DNA from: a virus
Length of the DNA stretch: 64,000 nucleotides
Reading direction: 5' to 3' (one strand)
IMG/VR virus record: IMGVR_UViG_3300001533_002283
Location: 1-64,000 of that record
Part shown: positions 14,619-22,859 of the stretch, piece after piece
Position numbering within the stretch: the first letter of the stretch is position 1
How the letters are laid out: the number at the start of each line of letters is the position of its first letter
Program-made: the position numbers and the translations under genes
The notes under the pieces: model-generated
Databases searched by the model: none
The model's input: only the letters and a program-made list of their open reading frames with translations
Told to the model about the DNA's origin: nothing

Positions 14619-15920
14619 TTATGAGTGAATATCAAAGTCAAATTTGCTACCAAACGGGGGGCGAAAATCATTATACGCAACGGTAATTCCCCAAAAAACG
14701 GGATAATCAGGAATAATATTACCAAAATTCCAGCAATAGCCATCGCTAATGACAACACATGCATCACACTTTAAATCGTTCTCATTGATATATTTAAAAA
14801 TAGGTGCATAATCAGTTCCCCCACCCCCTTTTGGATTTGGTTTAACATCCGAACCGCCTTCAAAAACCTCCATACCTTGAACCGTATGATCGAAATAAAT
14901 TACAGTAAGAGTTGCTGAATCTTTATCCTCACTCATAATATCTAAGCAATGGCGAGTTTCTTCTACAATGGCGCGAACCTCTTCCAAGTTAACTGATCCG
15001 CTAGTATCAATCGCCACAATAATGTTTGCGGGTGCTTTGGAATAAAAATCAGGAAGAATGAAGCCATTTTGTAAAAAACGGCGGTCGGGGTTTTCAAAAG
15101 AATAGTCCTTTTGGGTAACTTCCGAAACGAATTGATTAATAATTTCCCGCCAGTTAAACTTTGGCTTATAGGAATTTTCTATCATTTCAATAATAGAATT
15201 TCCGGGAAGTTCGCCCGCCGCCTTTGCAATGGAAACCGCTTGTTTGGATTGAATTTTAGCCGTTTCTTCCGCGCTTTCTTCCGTAGCGGGCCGAACCTCG
15301 CCGAAAGTTACGGGTTTTTCTTCACCTTTTTCATCATCACTTTCAAAAGAATCAGAATTATTCTCTTCCCCATCCTGATTTTCCTGATTTTCAGAATCAG
15401 AACTTTCACCTTCGCCGGAATCACCAGCGCCATTTTCGGAATCAGAATTAGAATCTTGAGATTTTTCTTTCTTCTCATTTTTCTTATCCTGCTCATTCTG
15501 CTTTTTAACCTCCTCCATAAACAAAATACGGTAAACCTCTTCCGCATTCATTCCGTCAAAACGGGAATTAATAAGAACCCCTTTAGGAAGTTTAAATCCG
15601 CTCTTAATCAACTCTGCGTTTATGCAGTAATCGCAAGCCTCATTATAAATTCGGGCGTCACGTTTTCCCATTCGGCAATGATGAAGCAAAACAAGGTGCA
15701 TCACCTCATGAACCAAAACCCCTTTGCATTCATCAAAAGAAAGAGAATCGGCAAAGTTAGAATTATAAGCAAGGCGCTTACCATCAACATAAAAGGTTGG
15801 GTTTTTATCGCTATTATCTTCAATAATTTCTTGTTGAAGAAGAATAGAAGCATAAAAAGCGTGGTTCTGAATGATGTTGTTAACAGCATCGCGAACTTTT
15901 TTGTGAGGGATTGTCTTCAT
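14619..15920 (-). CDS. VWA-like protein with N-terminal metallopeptidase-like domain
   Basis: 433 aa. The N-terminal domain has the zincin motif HEVMHLVLLHH (about 71-81). A highly acidic Ser/Glu/Asp linker spans about 140-205. The C-terminal von Willebrand A-like domain begins VAIDTSGSV (MIDAS DxSGS, about 303-310), with a later GGGGTDYAP and SDGYCW. This is the architecture of the DUF2201 pair (PF13203/PF09967). Such proteins work with MoxR AAA ATPases, here the next gene upstream (16022-17029), probably in metal-dependent remodelling or activation of a target protein. The acidic linker resembles CobT-type subunits. It is transcribed from its own TTGTTT/TAGATT promoter. Confidence 0.88.
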   Translation of the reverse strand: MKTIPHKKVRDAVNNIIQNHAFYASILLQQEIIEDNSDKNPTFYVDGKRLAYNSNFADSLSFDECKGVLVHEVMHLVLLHHCRMGKRDARIYNEACDYCINAELIKSGFKLPKGVLINSRFDGMNAEEVYRILFMEEVKKQNEQDKKNEKKEKSQDSNSDSENGAGDSGEGESSDSENQENQDGEENNSDSFESDDEKGEEKPVTFGEVRPATEESAEETAKIQSKQAVSIAKAAGELPGNSIIEMIENSYKPKFNWREIINQFVSEVTQKDYSFENPDRRFLQNGFILPDFYSKAPANIIVAIDTSGSVNLEEVRAIVEETRHCLDIMSEDKDSATLTVIYFDHTVQGMEVFEGGSDVKPNPKGGGGTDYAPIFKYINENDLKCDACVVISDGYCWNFGNIIPDYPVFWGITVAYNDFRPPFGSKFDFDIHS

Positions 15921-15928
15921 CTAGGTAT

Positions 15929-15956
15929 AATCTAGCAGGTTGGGCGCGGAAAACAA
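15929..15956 (-). promoter_or_regulatory. Promoter of the VWA gene
   Basis: TTGTTT (15951-15956), 16 bp, TAGATT (15929-15934), with a TATAATCTA overlap; short leader. Confidence 0.65.
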
Positions 15957-15970
15957 GAAAAAACACAAAA

Positions 15971-15997
15971 AGGGCTAAGATTTTTAGTCTTAACCCT
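15971..15997 (-). terminator. Intrinsic terminator behind the MoxR gene
   Basis: AGGGTTAAGA-CTAAAAA-TCTTAGCCCT followed by TTTTTG on the minus strand. Confidence 0.8.
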
Positions 15998-16021
15998 GTT
16001 GAGTTTAAATAACTTAACTTT

Positions 16022-17029
16022 TTAAACCACCACGTCTTGATTTTCAACGTGCCAGTTAATGTAAACAGAAGTCTCCCTCATCTTGGGATTCTTTGTCACA
16101 ATCATTTTAACAGAAAAGGCTTCATATTCCTTGGGGAGCCGCTTGAGATAAATCAAAACCGAGTTGAAAGTTTTTTCGTCCTTGGATTTATTAGAAAGAG
16201 CGGTCAAAACAAAATAAAGAACATCGGGCTTTGCGGGAATTTGAGCTGTGGACGGATTTGCAATAATTTCAGCGGGGAGATTTGCAATTGACTTACAGAT
16301 TTTGTAATAAGCCATGAATTCCGTTGCAAAAATTTCCCCTACGGAGCCAGACCAAACCTCATGATTAACAATTCCAAGATTAATCCACTTACCAAGATTT
16401 GCAATCGTGCGCGGGCAAGCAAAATTTTGAATAGATTTGTTTTTTGGATCAAAAGTTGAAAGCATAGAGGGTTTGGCGCGAATATATGCAATCAATTCGT
16501 TTGGCATATTATTCTTTATTGCCCAATCAATCCAAGAATCTCCATCAACTTCTATTTGAAAAATTCCGGCAAAACGCGAAAGAAGCGGGGTGATTAATCC
16601 AGAAACACCCGCGTTATCAGTTTTATCATTTGTGGCAGCAATAAAACGAACCTTTGGAGAAATTTTCTTTCCATTGATCTCGCGAGCCAAAATAATTTGC
16701 ATCACGCTCGCCTGAACACTTTGAGGAGCTTGCCCTAAATCATCAAAGAGAACAACTAAATCATTTTGAGTCTCAATCATTTTTTGTAAATCTCCGTAAG
16801 GAATAAAATCGGCGGTCAATTTATCATTAACCATACCGGAAACGGGCAAACCTTTAAAGTCGATAGGGTTTGAAACAATAGGATGTTGAATCATAATTTC
16901 CATCCCCATGTTTTTAACAATGTCGCAAATAACATCGGATTTTCCTACGCCGGGCGCACCTTTCAAAAGAATGTTTAAATTATTTTGAATTGCGATAGGC
17001 AAAACATTATAGAGTTCGGTGATTTTCAT
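16022..17029 (-). CDS. MoxR-family AAA+ ATPase
   Basis: 335 aa. Walker A GAPGVGKS (24-31), Walker B LVVLFDDLGQ (about 90-99), and sensor 1 region FIAATNDKTDN followed by LITPLLSRF (arginine-finger area). MoxR ATPases pair with VWA-domain proteins to remodel or load metals into partner proteins; the VWA partner is immediately downstream and a DUF3150-like protein upstream. The presence of all three in a phage, each with its own promoter or terminator, points to a dedicated module whose target is unknown. The leader carries CAACCACAACACATG. Confidence 0.9.
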   Translation of the reverse strand: MKITELYNVLPIAIQNNLNILLKGAPGVGKSDVICDIVKNMGMEIMIQHPIVSNPIDFKGLPVSGMVNDKLTADFIPYGDLQKMIETQNDLVVLFDDLGQAPQSVQASVMQIILAREINGKKISPKVRFIAATNDKTDNAGVSGLITPLLSRFAGIFQIEVDGDSWIDWAIKNNMPNELIAYIRAKPSMLSTFDPKNKSIQNFACPRTIANLGKWINLGIVNHEVWSGSVGEIFATEFMAYYKICKSIANLPAEIIANPSTAQIPAKPDVLYFVLTALSNKSKDEKTFNSVLIYLKRLPKEYEAFSVKMIVTKNPKMRETSVYINWHVENQDVVV

Positions 17030-17115
17030 GTGTTGTGGTTGGGTTGAGGACTATAGAGTGCCAGAAACGCAGCAAGAATCAAGCTATTTTTTTCAAAAAA
17101 GTGATTTAAAAATTA

Positions 17116-17149
17116 AAAACGGGGTTCTCAATTAAGAAAACCCCGTTTT
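17116..17149 (-). terminator. Intrinsic terminator behind the DUF3150-like gene
   Basis: AAAACGGGGTT...AACCCCGTTTT. A second hairpin, CCCAAGTG...CACTTGGG (17170-17198), lies between it and the gene. TTTGTCAACCACAACAAAC sits between the two hairpins; a matching block follows the terminator at 18266-18297. Confidence 0.8.
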
Positions 17150-17204
17150 ACTTTGTCAACCACAACAAACCCAAGTGATTGTCAATAAACCACTTGGGAA
17201 AATG

Positions 17205-18110
17205 TTAGAAAGAGAAGTCTGCCATAGTATCGGAAATTTCTTTGATAGATTCTTTCGTTTTTTCCATCGCAACGTTGCGCGCTCTTCCGCTATTACGAAT
17301 ATTTTCCGCATCAAGTCCGCAAATGTTGTTCTCGATTACGGAAATAACTTCGGAAAGTTTTTCGTTATCATTGATATTCAATTGCTTTGCTTCCTGCAAA
17401 GTTTCGCAAAGATTGGTGATATTAGAAGTGTGAAACTTAGAATCACTATCCGAAAGACGAGAAGAAAGATGAACCAGTTTTTCATTTATGCGATGCAAAA
17501 CATCCATTTCCGCACCCTTGATTGCATCCTCAATTCTTTCTTGAATAGAATTGTTAATTTCCGCAATTTCTTCATTTGAAAGATTGTTTGTGCGAAAATC
17601 AGAATTTTCTACGGGTTTAACATTAACCCGCGCATAAAAAGAAGAGCGAAAAGCAGAAATAGAGGGATAATCGGCGCGAGAAAACATTGAACCGAGAGAC
17701 TTTCTTTCAAATTCAAAGTCACCATCAATAATTTCCTGATATTCCGCACAAGCCAAATCCACCAATTCGTAAAACTTACGAACGTTGTCTTCCAACTCGG
17801 ATTTAATTTTAGCATAGTTTGCAATTTTAACAATGCGAAAACCATCCGAACCCCAAGGGGCGGTCTTTTGATAAAAATCTAGCCGCATTTTTTGAGAAAA
17901 AGAGAGAACGGCAGCGGTTGCTTTGTTTTTCAACAAACTTTTATTAACACGGATGTAATCTACACTTCCGCCAACATCAGCGGCGGTTTCAGAAGATTGT
18001 TTCTTATCCTTTTTGTTAACAGAGAAAGTTCCAATGTTAATTCCAACAAGGATTGCTTTTTCAGCAAGATTCTTAACTTTAATAACAGACTTAATCGTGT
18101 CGGCGTTCAT
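17205..18110 (-). CDS. DUF3150-like protein, 301 aa
   Basis: Helical protein: LAEKAILVGINIGTFSVNKKD at the N-terminus, KTAPWGSDGFRIVK near residue 88, then a long helical body and a Ser/Thr-rich C-terminal half. I recognise this plan (short N-terminal beta segment, then a helix bundle) as DUF3150, a family found near MoxR/VWA genes in proteobacterial and phage genomes. The assignment rests on pattern and context, not on a search. It probably acts as the third subunit of the MoxR-VWA module. Leader TCAACCACAAACAAAACAC. Confidence 0.65.
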   Translation of the reverse strand: MNADTIKSVIKVKNLAEKAILVGINIGTFSVNKKDKKQSSETAADVGGSVDYIRVNKSLLKNKATAAVLSFSQKMRLDFYQKTAPWGSDGFRIVKIANYAKIKSELEDNVRKFYELVDLACAEYQEIIDGDFEFERKSLGSMFSRADYPSISAFRSSFYARVNVKPVENSDFRTNNLSNEEIAEINNSIQERIEDAIKGAEMDVLHRINEKLVHLSSRLSDSDSKFHTSNITNLCETLQEAKQLNINDNEKLSEVISVIENNICGLDAENIRNSGRARNVAMEKTKESIKEISDTMADFSF

Positions 18111-18158
18111 TTTTGTGTTTTGTTTGTGGTTGAGTTAGCTCTTTTTGAGCATGTTTAA

Positions 18159-18186
18159 AATATAGCATAGAGACGGGCGAACGCAA
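18159..18186 (-). promoter_or_regulatory. Promoter of the DUF3150-like gene
   Basis: TTGCGT (18181-18186), 16 bp, TATATT (18159-18164). Confidence 0.75.
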
Positions 18187-18265
18187 GCGTTTTATTCAAA
18201 TATTTAAAAGATTTTTTATCCAAACGGTTTAACTTAATACAAATCACTATCACTTTTAAAATTAA

Positions 18266-18297
18266 AGGCGGGGCTCTCACTTAAGAAAACCCCGCCT
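18266..18297 (-). terminator. Intrinsic terminator, near-copy of the 17116 terminator
   Basis: AGGCGGGGCT...AACCCCGCCT with the same loop (CTCACTTAAGAA) as 17116-17149, followed on the plus strand by TTTTGCCAACCACAGCAAAC and a small CTCGG...CCGAG hairpin. Confidence 0.8.
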
Positions 18298-18347
18298 AGT
18301 TTTGCCAACCACAGCAAACTCGGAATCTTAATCCCGAGAAATTAGTT

Positions 18348-18647
18348 TTATGTTTTTTTTACCAGAAGTTTCCCGCCTTCCAAAATATAAAATGGGGAGA
18401 AAATCTCTGTCCTGATATCGGGCTGGCTTACAATTATTTTATGAATCTCTTCAAAATAAGGCGTAAAACCCCGTGCAATAACTTTCCCCGCCTTCGCCTC
18501 TAAATATTCCGCGCAATCCTCTGAGTTGGAAAAGGTGGCGCGAGTATTAACCCGTAAACTTTGCAGACTTATTTCCTGAATCAATAAAGAATAACCTATT
18601 GAGGAATTGTAACTTAGGGAAATGTAATTTGCATTAACTTTTTTCAT
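18348..18647 (-). CDS. Hypothetical protein, 99 aa
   Basis: MKKVNANYISLSYNSSIGYSL start; beta-rich, ends GGKLLVKKT. Overlaps the upstream gene by 4 bp (ATGA), so translation is coupled. No family recognised. Confidence 0.65.
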   Translation of the reverse strand: MKKVNANYISLSYNSSIGYSLLIQEISLQSLRVNTRATFSNSEDCAEYLEAKAGKVIARGFTPYFEEIHKIIVSQPDIRTEIFSPFYILEGGKLLVKKT

Positions 18648-18862
18648 TTCTTATCCTCCATACTCTTTTTCGCATTTCTCGCCATTTCATTTAAAACATT
18701 CAGAGAGTCTCTATATTCAAACGAATTAGCATGGGACGAAATTAAATTGAGAAACAAATCCGCCATGTTTCCAACTCCCAATTCATAATCAGTCTTTCCA
18801 TCTTTAAAACGGAGTTTTCTGAGTTGAACGAGAGCGGCTTGAATTTTTTCTTTATCTTTCAT
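18644..18862 (-). CDS. Hypothetical protein, 72 aa
   Basis: Start MKDKEKIQAALVQL is chosen because a TTGCTT-N17-CATTCT promoter-like pair lies inside the longer frame. Helical, ends NAKKSMEDKK. Function unknown. Confidence 0.6.
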   Translation of the reverse strand: MKDKEKIQAALVQLRKLRFKDGKTDYELGVGNMADLFLNLISSHANSFEYRDSLNVLNEMARNAKKSMEDKK

Positions 18863-18933
18863 TTGGTTTTTGTTTACTCGTTTAGAATGCTCCTTCTTTA
18901 GGTTGAAAGCAAGATAATTTATTTTATTTCTTA

Positions 18934-19167
18934 TCAATACTGAGACAATTCCTTTATCATCTCACCGACTTTTAATCGCGCCGATTTAATCAAATTACGA
19001 TTCACTTGATAAGGTGTGAACTTTTTACAATTTTGTTTAAACTCTTCGCGCTCAAACATTAGAGCGAACTTTTTAATTAAAATTGTTTGGCCGTGAGGCA
19101 TTAAATTATAACCCTTTTTTAGCCAGTAATTTCTGCCTTTGATAATTATTCTTTCGGCGAGATTCAT
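18934..19167 (-). CDS. Basic hypothetical protein, 77 aa
   Basis: MNLAERIIIKGRNYWLKKGY start; Lys/Arg-rich throughout, suggesting nucleic-acid contact. Probably first in a short unit with the two following genes. Confidence 0.65.
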   Translation of the reverse strand: MNLAERIIIKGRNYWLKKGYNLMPHGQTILIKKFALMFEREEFKQNCKKFTPYQVNRNLIKSARLKVGEMIKELSQY

Positions 19168-19214
19168 AAAATTTAGTTTTTTCTAACAAGGGAATGACAC
19201 AACCGCCCCACAAA

Positions 19215-19577
19215 TCAACCATTTTCTTTCAAAAACTTCTCAATTTCTTTCATCCGATCGCGCCGAAAACCTTCAAATAAATCAATTTGCCAACGTTCGC
19301 TTGCGCCCGCATAATATCGTTTACCCTCCGGCCAAGCAATAACACGATCAAAGAATAAATCGGCAACTTCCTCTTTGAAATTACTTTCCGTGATTTTTCC
19401 GGTAAATTCCCGTAGAAGTTTATTAAACGCGCCGCGATTATTCTCTTGAAGAAAAACCAAGATTTGCCGCAAAAATTTCTTATCAATCTCATTGTTAAGA
19501 TATTCAGGGGTATCTTTAACGCTTTTGCGGCATCCTGCTTTATAGCAGAAAAAGGGGTGATATTTGATTTTAGCCAT
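19215..19577 (-). CDS. Hypothetical protein, 120 aa
   Basis: The start is set at MAKIKYHPFF, just after the upstream stop, rather than the longer frame that overlaps the upstream gene. Contains CYKAGCRKSV near the N-terminus and a helical centre (FLRQILVFLQENNRGAFNKL). No family recognised. Confidence 0.65.
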   Translation of the reverse strand: MAKIKYHPFFCYKAGCRKSVKDTPEYLNNEIDKKFLRQILVFLQENNRGAFNKLLREFTGKITESNFKEEVADLFFDRVIAWPEGKRYYAGASERWQIDLFEGFRRDRMKEIEKFLKENG

Positions 19578-19581
19578 AAAT

Positions 19582-19806
19582 TTACGATATTTCACTCGCA
19601 TAAGATTCGTCAATTTCAAAATCTTCCGTGAGATAACCGATTTCTTGCAAAACCACTTCAATATGGAAAATAAAATCATTTAATTCATTCCCCATTTCCA
19701 ACCCAGCGGTTTCAAACGCTCGGCGAATATTAATAACGTGTTCGTGAGCATCGGAAGGATAACCCTCGTAAGCGAATCCCTTTGAACTGAATTTAATCGT
19801 TTTCAT
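19582..19806 (-). CDS. Hypothetical protein, 74 aa
   Basis: MKTIKFSSKGFAYEGYPSD start; helical amphipathic body (AFETAGLEMGNELNDFIFHI), acidic C-terminus. Four bases separate its stop from the next start. Confidence 0.65.
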   Translation of the reverse strand: MKTIKFSSKGFAYEGYPSDAHEHVINIRRAFETAGLEMGNELNDFIFHIEVVLQEIGYLTEDFEIDESYASEIS

Positions 19807-19860
19807 GTTTTTTTGTTAAAATTTAAAATTAAGTTAGCAACAAACAATCTCTCTCCTCAT

Positions 19861-20166
19861 TCACATAATACCCGCCGTAAATAGACTTATCCCCTTGGAA
19901 TTTATACCGTAGGAAGCGATTAAATTATTATAATCGTCAATTTCCTTTTGTTTTTTAATTTCTTCTTGGCGCACACTCTCCAATTTGTATTCCGCTCGTT
20001 TAATCTCCAACTCCTTGTGTTTAAACGCTTCAACAGAATCATTGAAAATATACCCGCCCTTGTTTCCATTGGAATCACACCAAGATGGAAGCATAAACCT
20101 GATTGGATTTTCACCAATTTGACAAGGAATGGATTCGCGAAGCTCTTCTAAGGTAAAGTCTTTCAT
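19861..20166 (-). CDS. Hypothetical coiled-coil protein, 101 aa
   Basis: AAAACACCATG start context. A Lys/Glu helix (KHKELEIKRAEYKLESV, then EEIKKQKEI) suggests a coiled coil. Function unknown. Confidence 0.65.
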   Translation of the reverse strand: MKDFTLEELRESIPCQIGENPIRFMLPSWCDSNGNKGGYIFNDSVEAFKHKELEIKRAEYKLESVRQEEIKKQKEIDDYNNLIASYGINSKGISLFTAGIM

Positions 20167-20172
20167 GGTGTT

Positions 20173-20427
20173 TTAAAAAGTTTCGGTTTTGCCGCCGAGA
20201 GCAACCAACCTTGATTTATAAACAGCAATTTTGTAATTAGCCTCAGAGTAAATTTTCTTATAATTTTCAAGGTTAACTTCTTTTTCTGCCTTGAGTTGTG
20301 CCAAAGTATTTATCAGTTGAGGAATAATTTCAGAGTTATCAGAATTACATTCATTTCCATAAATATCAGTAACTCTTTTGAGTCCAAGTATTACTTTAAC
20401 TTCTTCTAGTATTTCTTCGTTTGTCAT
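20173..20427 (-). CDS. Hypothetical protein, 84 aa
   Basis: MTNEEILEEVKVILGLK, then a C-terminal helix with NYKKIYSEANYKIAVYK. First gene of the unit behind promoter 20458-20485; leader CCAAACCCACAACATG. Confidence 0.65.
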   Translation of the reverse strand: MTNEEILEEVKVILGLKRVTDIYGNECNSDNSEIIPQLINTLAQLKAEKEVNLENYKKIYSEANYKIAVYKSRLVALGGKTETF

Positions 20428-20457
20428 GTTGTGGGTTTGGTTTAACTAACTTTTATT

Positions 20458-20485
20458 AAAATAGCAAGATGAGCGAAAAAATCAA
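20458..20485 (-). promoter_or_regulatory. Promoter, consensus type
   Basis: TTGATT (20480-20485), 16 bp, TATTTT (20458-20463), preceded by AAAACG. Confidence 0.75.
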
Positions 20486-20502
20486 GCGTTTTTATTCAAT
20501 TT

Positions 20503-20940
20503 TTATCGGCTTACAACTATGCAAAATCCAGTTACAGACTCCGCTCCATTTTCCAAAAGTTTTTTAGCCGCGCAAACCATAGACGCGCCGGTTATAGAAT
20601 AATCGTCAACGAGAAGAATTTTTCCAGCGACCCTCTTAGATTGAAACATTTCCGCGCTCTTTTTGTGTCGCAAGTTAACGGGGATTTTGGAAATCCTACC
20701 ATTTTTAACCAAAGTATCAAAATCTGAAACTTTAATCCCGCTCAAACGGTTTATTCTATTCGCAAAGTTTGCCACAAGTTTTTTACTACTCGGCATGATT
20801 ACAACCGAGTCAAATTCACCTTCGGGAATTGAAAAGTTAAAATTAACGATTCCCTTTCGCTTGAAAGTGATGAGACCTCCAAATTTATTCTTCTTTTGAA
20901 GGGCCCGAATTTTAACCCCGTTTCGGTTACGATAATACAT
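20503..20940 (-). CDS. Phosphoribosyltransferase (PRTase) domain protein
   Basis: 145 aa from ATG 20940; an upstream TTG lies on the promoter -10 box. The PRPP-binding signature ILLVDDYSITGAS (hydrophobic strand, DD, then T-G) is near residue 110, followed by AAKKLLENGA, as in type I PRTases. FDSVVIMPSSKKLVANFA supplies the earlier conserved strand. Substrate is unclear: ComF-like, purine or pyrimidine salvage are all possible. In a phage it probably recycles nucleobases for replication or alters host nucleotide pools. Confidence 0.8.
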   Translation of the reverse strand: MYYRNRNGVKIRALQKKNKFGGLITFKRKGIVNFNFSIPEGEFDSVVIMPSSKKLVANFANRINRLSGIKVSDFDTLVKNGRISKIPVNLRHKKSAEMFQSKRVAGKILLVDDYSITGASMVCAAKKLLENGAESVTGFCIVVSR

Positions 20941-20962
20941 AGTAGTGTGGTTGACTATGGAC

Positions 20963-20990
20963 AAGGTAACAGAGTGCGGGCGAAGGTCAA
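20963..20990 (-). promoter_or_regulatory. Promoter of the PRTase gene
   Basis: TTGACC (20985-20990), 16 bp, TACCTT (20963-20968); leader has CAACCACACTACTATG. Confidence 0.75.
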
Positions 20991-21523
20991 GGAGTTTTAT
21001 TCAAAATCTCGTTAAGCCTTTTTTCGCAATAATCAACGTTTTGTTGCGCGAAATAGGTTTGGCTATAACCCTTTGCCGCATTTAATTCCTTCCGCGCCTC
21101 TTCCAAACACTCTTTTGCCTGTTTAATACTAAATTCCCTGTCCTCTTCTTTGGTATATCCCGCCCATTCTCCACGATAACCTCGCGCCCGCAAATTTTCT
21201 TTACTTAAAACGCGCGGTTCACCGTAAATTTTAATCAGTCGGGTAAACTCCTCAATGTCAGCAATTACTGATTTTTCATAAGATTCAACGTTAAAATCAA
21301 TCGTCGCTTGTAAAGAGCAATGCCCAATCATTCTATTGTGATAGAACTTATGCTCTAATCCATCGACCCATGAAAAAATCTTGTCAGAATCGCCGCCAAG
21401 AGGAAATTCCTCCCGCACGTCAAAATAATGGCCGGTTTCCGTGATTGAAGAATAAGCGAGTTTTAATGCAAGGTTATATGCCTCATTCATTAACTCCTCT
21501 AGGCTTTTTTCTATAGTTTCCAT
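20987..21523 (-). CDS. Hypothetical protein, 178 aa
   Basis: METIEKSLEELMNEAYNL start; helical with an acidic N-terminus, a GYRGEWAGYTKEEDREF loop and a C-terminal helix repeating A/E/L. Runs into the PRTase promoter. Family not recognised. Confidence 0.65.
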   Translation of the reverse strand: METIEKSLEELMNEAYNLALKLAYSSITETGHYFDVREEFPLGGDSDKIFSWVDGLEHKFYHNRMIGHCSLQATIDFNVESYEKSVIADIEEFTRLIKIYGEPRVLSKENLRARGYRGEWAGYTKEEDREFSIKQAKECLEEARKELNAAKGYSQTYFAQQNVDYCEKRLNEILNKTP

Positions 21524-21525
21524 GA

Positions 21526-21945
21526 TTAAAAGTTATCAGCAAGACTTTTTAATTCATCTACTGTTGCCTCTACCCGCTCAATCTTTTCAACGATTTTATC
21601 CTTAGCCGTAAGATATTCCGCCGTTTGCGCAGGAAGAATCTTTTTATCCCATTGAATTTTACGGGCGTTTTTATTCTCAAGATATTCCCTATCCCAAGTG
21701 AAAAATTGCCGTTTGTGCATCCATGTTGTCAGAGGGTTGTCTTGATAGTCTATTTGACAAGATAGATAATAAGTGGCGCGATTTGGTTGATAATGGATTT
21801 TATTATTCTGAATGGTATATTCGCCATCCTCAACATAATTAGTTATAGCAAAAATAATGGGAACGTTCTTTTCGGCCCCACACATTACTTCAAGAACGTC
21901 GCCAATTTTATACAAAGGCTCGTCAATTTCAATTTCAAGTTTCAC
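21526..21945 (-). CDS. Hypothetical protein, 139 aa
   Basis: Beta-rich first half (LYKIGDVLEVMCG, SCQIDYQDNPLTTWMHKRQFF), helical C-terminus with VEKIERVEATVDEL. Two bases separate it from the next gene, and it overlaps the upstream gene by 4 bp. Function unknown. Confidence 0.7.
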   Translation of the reverse strand: MKLEIEIDEPLYKIGDVLEVMCGAEKNVPIIFAITNYVEDGEYTIQNNKIHYQPNRATYYLSCQIDYQDNPLTTWMHKRQFFTWDREYLENKNARKIQWDKKILPAQTAEYLTAKDKIVEKIERVEATVDELKSLADNF

Positions 21946-22256
21946 TTCAAAACCTCCAAGCCAGTAGATTTTTCAATCTTGTAAATAATATCGCCCAGCT
22001 TCATCGCTCGGGGAGCAAATTCACACAATTCACCGCAAAGCTTCTGTCGTTCGGGACGATTACGAATTTTCTCATCTTCCGACCAAGCCTTAATAAAAGC
22101 GTCGATTGATTTTGTGAATGCTTTGTAATTTTGCAAAACTTGGCGCAAATTTTCTTCCGCGCTGTAAATAATTTCGTGTGGTTCGCTCATTGGATACGTT
22201 GATTCTTTTTGGTTTTTATAATGTTCGGCAATTAGTTTGATGGGAAAACGCTTCAT
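21942..22256 (-). CDS. Hypothetical helical protein, 104 aa
   Basis: MKRFPIKLIAEHYKNQ start; body has EHYKN, YSAEENLRQVLQNYKAF and a Cys pair in GELCEF. First gene after promoter 22273-22300; 4-bp overlap with the next gene. Confidence 0.7.
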   Translation of the reverse strand: MKRFPIKLIAEHYKNQKESTYPMSEPHEIIYSAEENLRQVLQNYKAFTKSIDAFIKAWSEDEKIRNRPERQKLCGELCEFAPRAMKLGDIIYKIEKSTGLEVLK

Positions 22257-22272
22257 GCGGTGAAGTAATAAG

Positions 22273-22300
22273 AGATTAGACTAAGGTGGTTTAAAGTCAA
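22273..22300 (-). promoter_or_regulatory. Promoter, consensus type
   Basis: TTGACT (22295-22300), 16 bp, TAATCT (22273-22278), preceded by AAAACCCC. Confidence 0.75.
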
Positions 22301-22315
22301 GGGGTTTTATATGTT

Positions 22316-22663
22316 TTATACATAATTCAACGCACTCATCCCCGCCCGCTTTCTATTCCGTTCAATAATTTTCATCCCCTCTTTATACCCAATTTTGTCG
22401 AATTTTCTTTGCGCCCAAGGTAATTCTGAATAACGAAAACACTGCCAGAATCTTGTATAAGCAAGTGTTAACTTTGACCCGCGATCAAAAGCGTTTTCGC
22501 AAGCCTGAATTGAATAACCGGCGCGAATCATATAACAGATTGCCTCACGCTTAGGTAGAGAATACCAGAGGTAGGAAAACTTAACGTGTTTCCAATCTTT
22601 GTTCGCGGCCTCGGGATGTAACCAATTGCAGAGAGCCTCAATATCAGAATTTATAAAACCCAT
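22316..22663 (-). CDS. Hypothetical protein, 115 aa
   Basis: The start is set at MGFINSDIEALC, immediately after the upstream stop. Two Trp-rich stretches (LCNWLHPEAANKDWKHVKF, WYSLPKREA) and a basic C-terminus (MKIIERNRKRAGMS). It looks like a small helical DNA-binding protein, but no motif is decisive. Confidence 0.65.
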   Translation of the reverse strand: MGFINSDIEALCNWLHPEAANKDWKHVKFSYLWYSLPKREAICYMIRAGYSIQACENAFDRGSKLTLAYTRFWQCFRYSELPWAQRKFDKIGYKEGMKIIERNRKRAGMSALNYV

Positions 22664-22667
22664 GATT

Positions 22668-22859
22668 TTATTTCTTGATTGTTTTTTTAAAATCGGGCAT
22701 CTCCGATAAATTAATCTCCGCGATTCTAAAATGTCCATAGCCGTCCTTCCCCGCCAGTTCCTTCACCTTTTCAAAATACTCTGGCATGGAACAAAGAATT
22801 TCTTCCTCCCACTCTTCAGAGTTCAACTTGCGACCGTATAAGAGAGTTTCGTTTTTCAT
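22668..22859 (-). CDS. Small hypothetical protein, 63 aa
   Basis: MKNETLLYGRKLNSEEWEEE start; its ATG overlaps the stop of the 56-aa gene upstream. Function unknown. Confidence 0.65.
   Translation of the reverse strand: MKNETLLYGRKLNSEEWEEEILCSMPEYFEKVKELAGKDGYGHFRIAEINLSEMPDFKKTIKK

Noticed and set aside
15111-15935. 274-codon plus frame opposite the VWA gene
   Set aside because: Composed mainly of Phe/Ile/Arg stretches created by the Glu/Asp/Ser-rich minus-strand linker; shadow.
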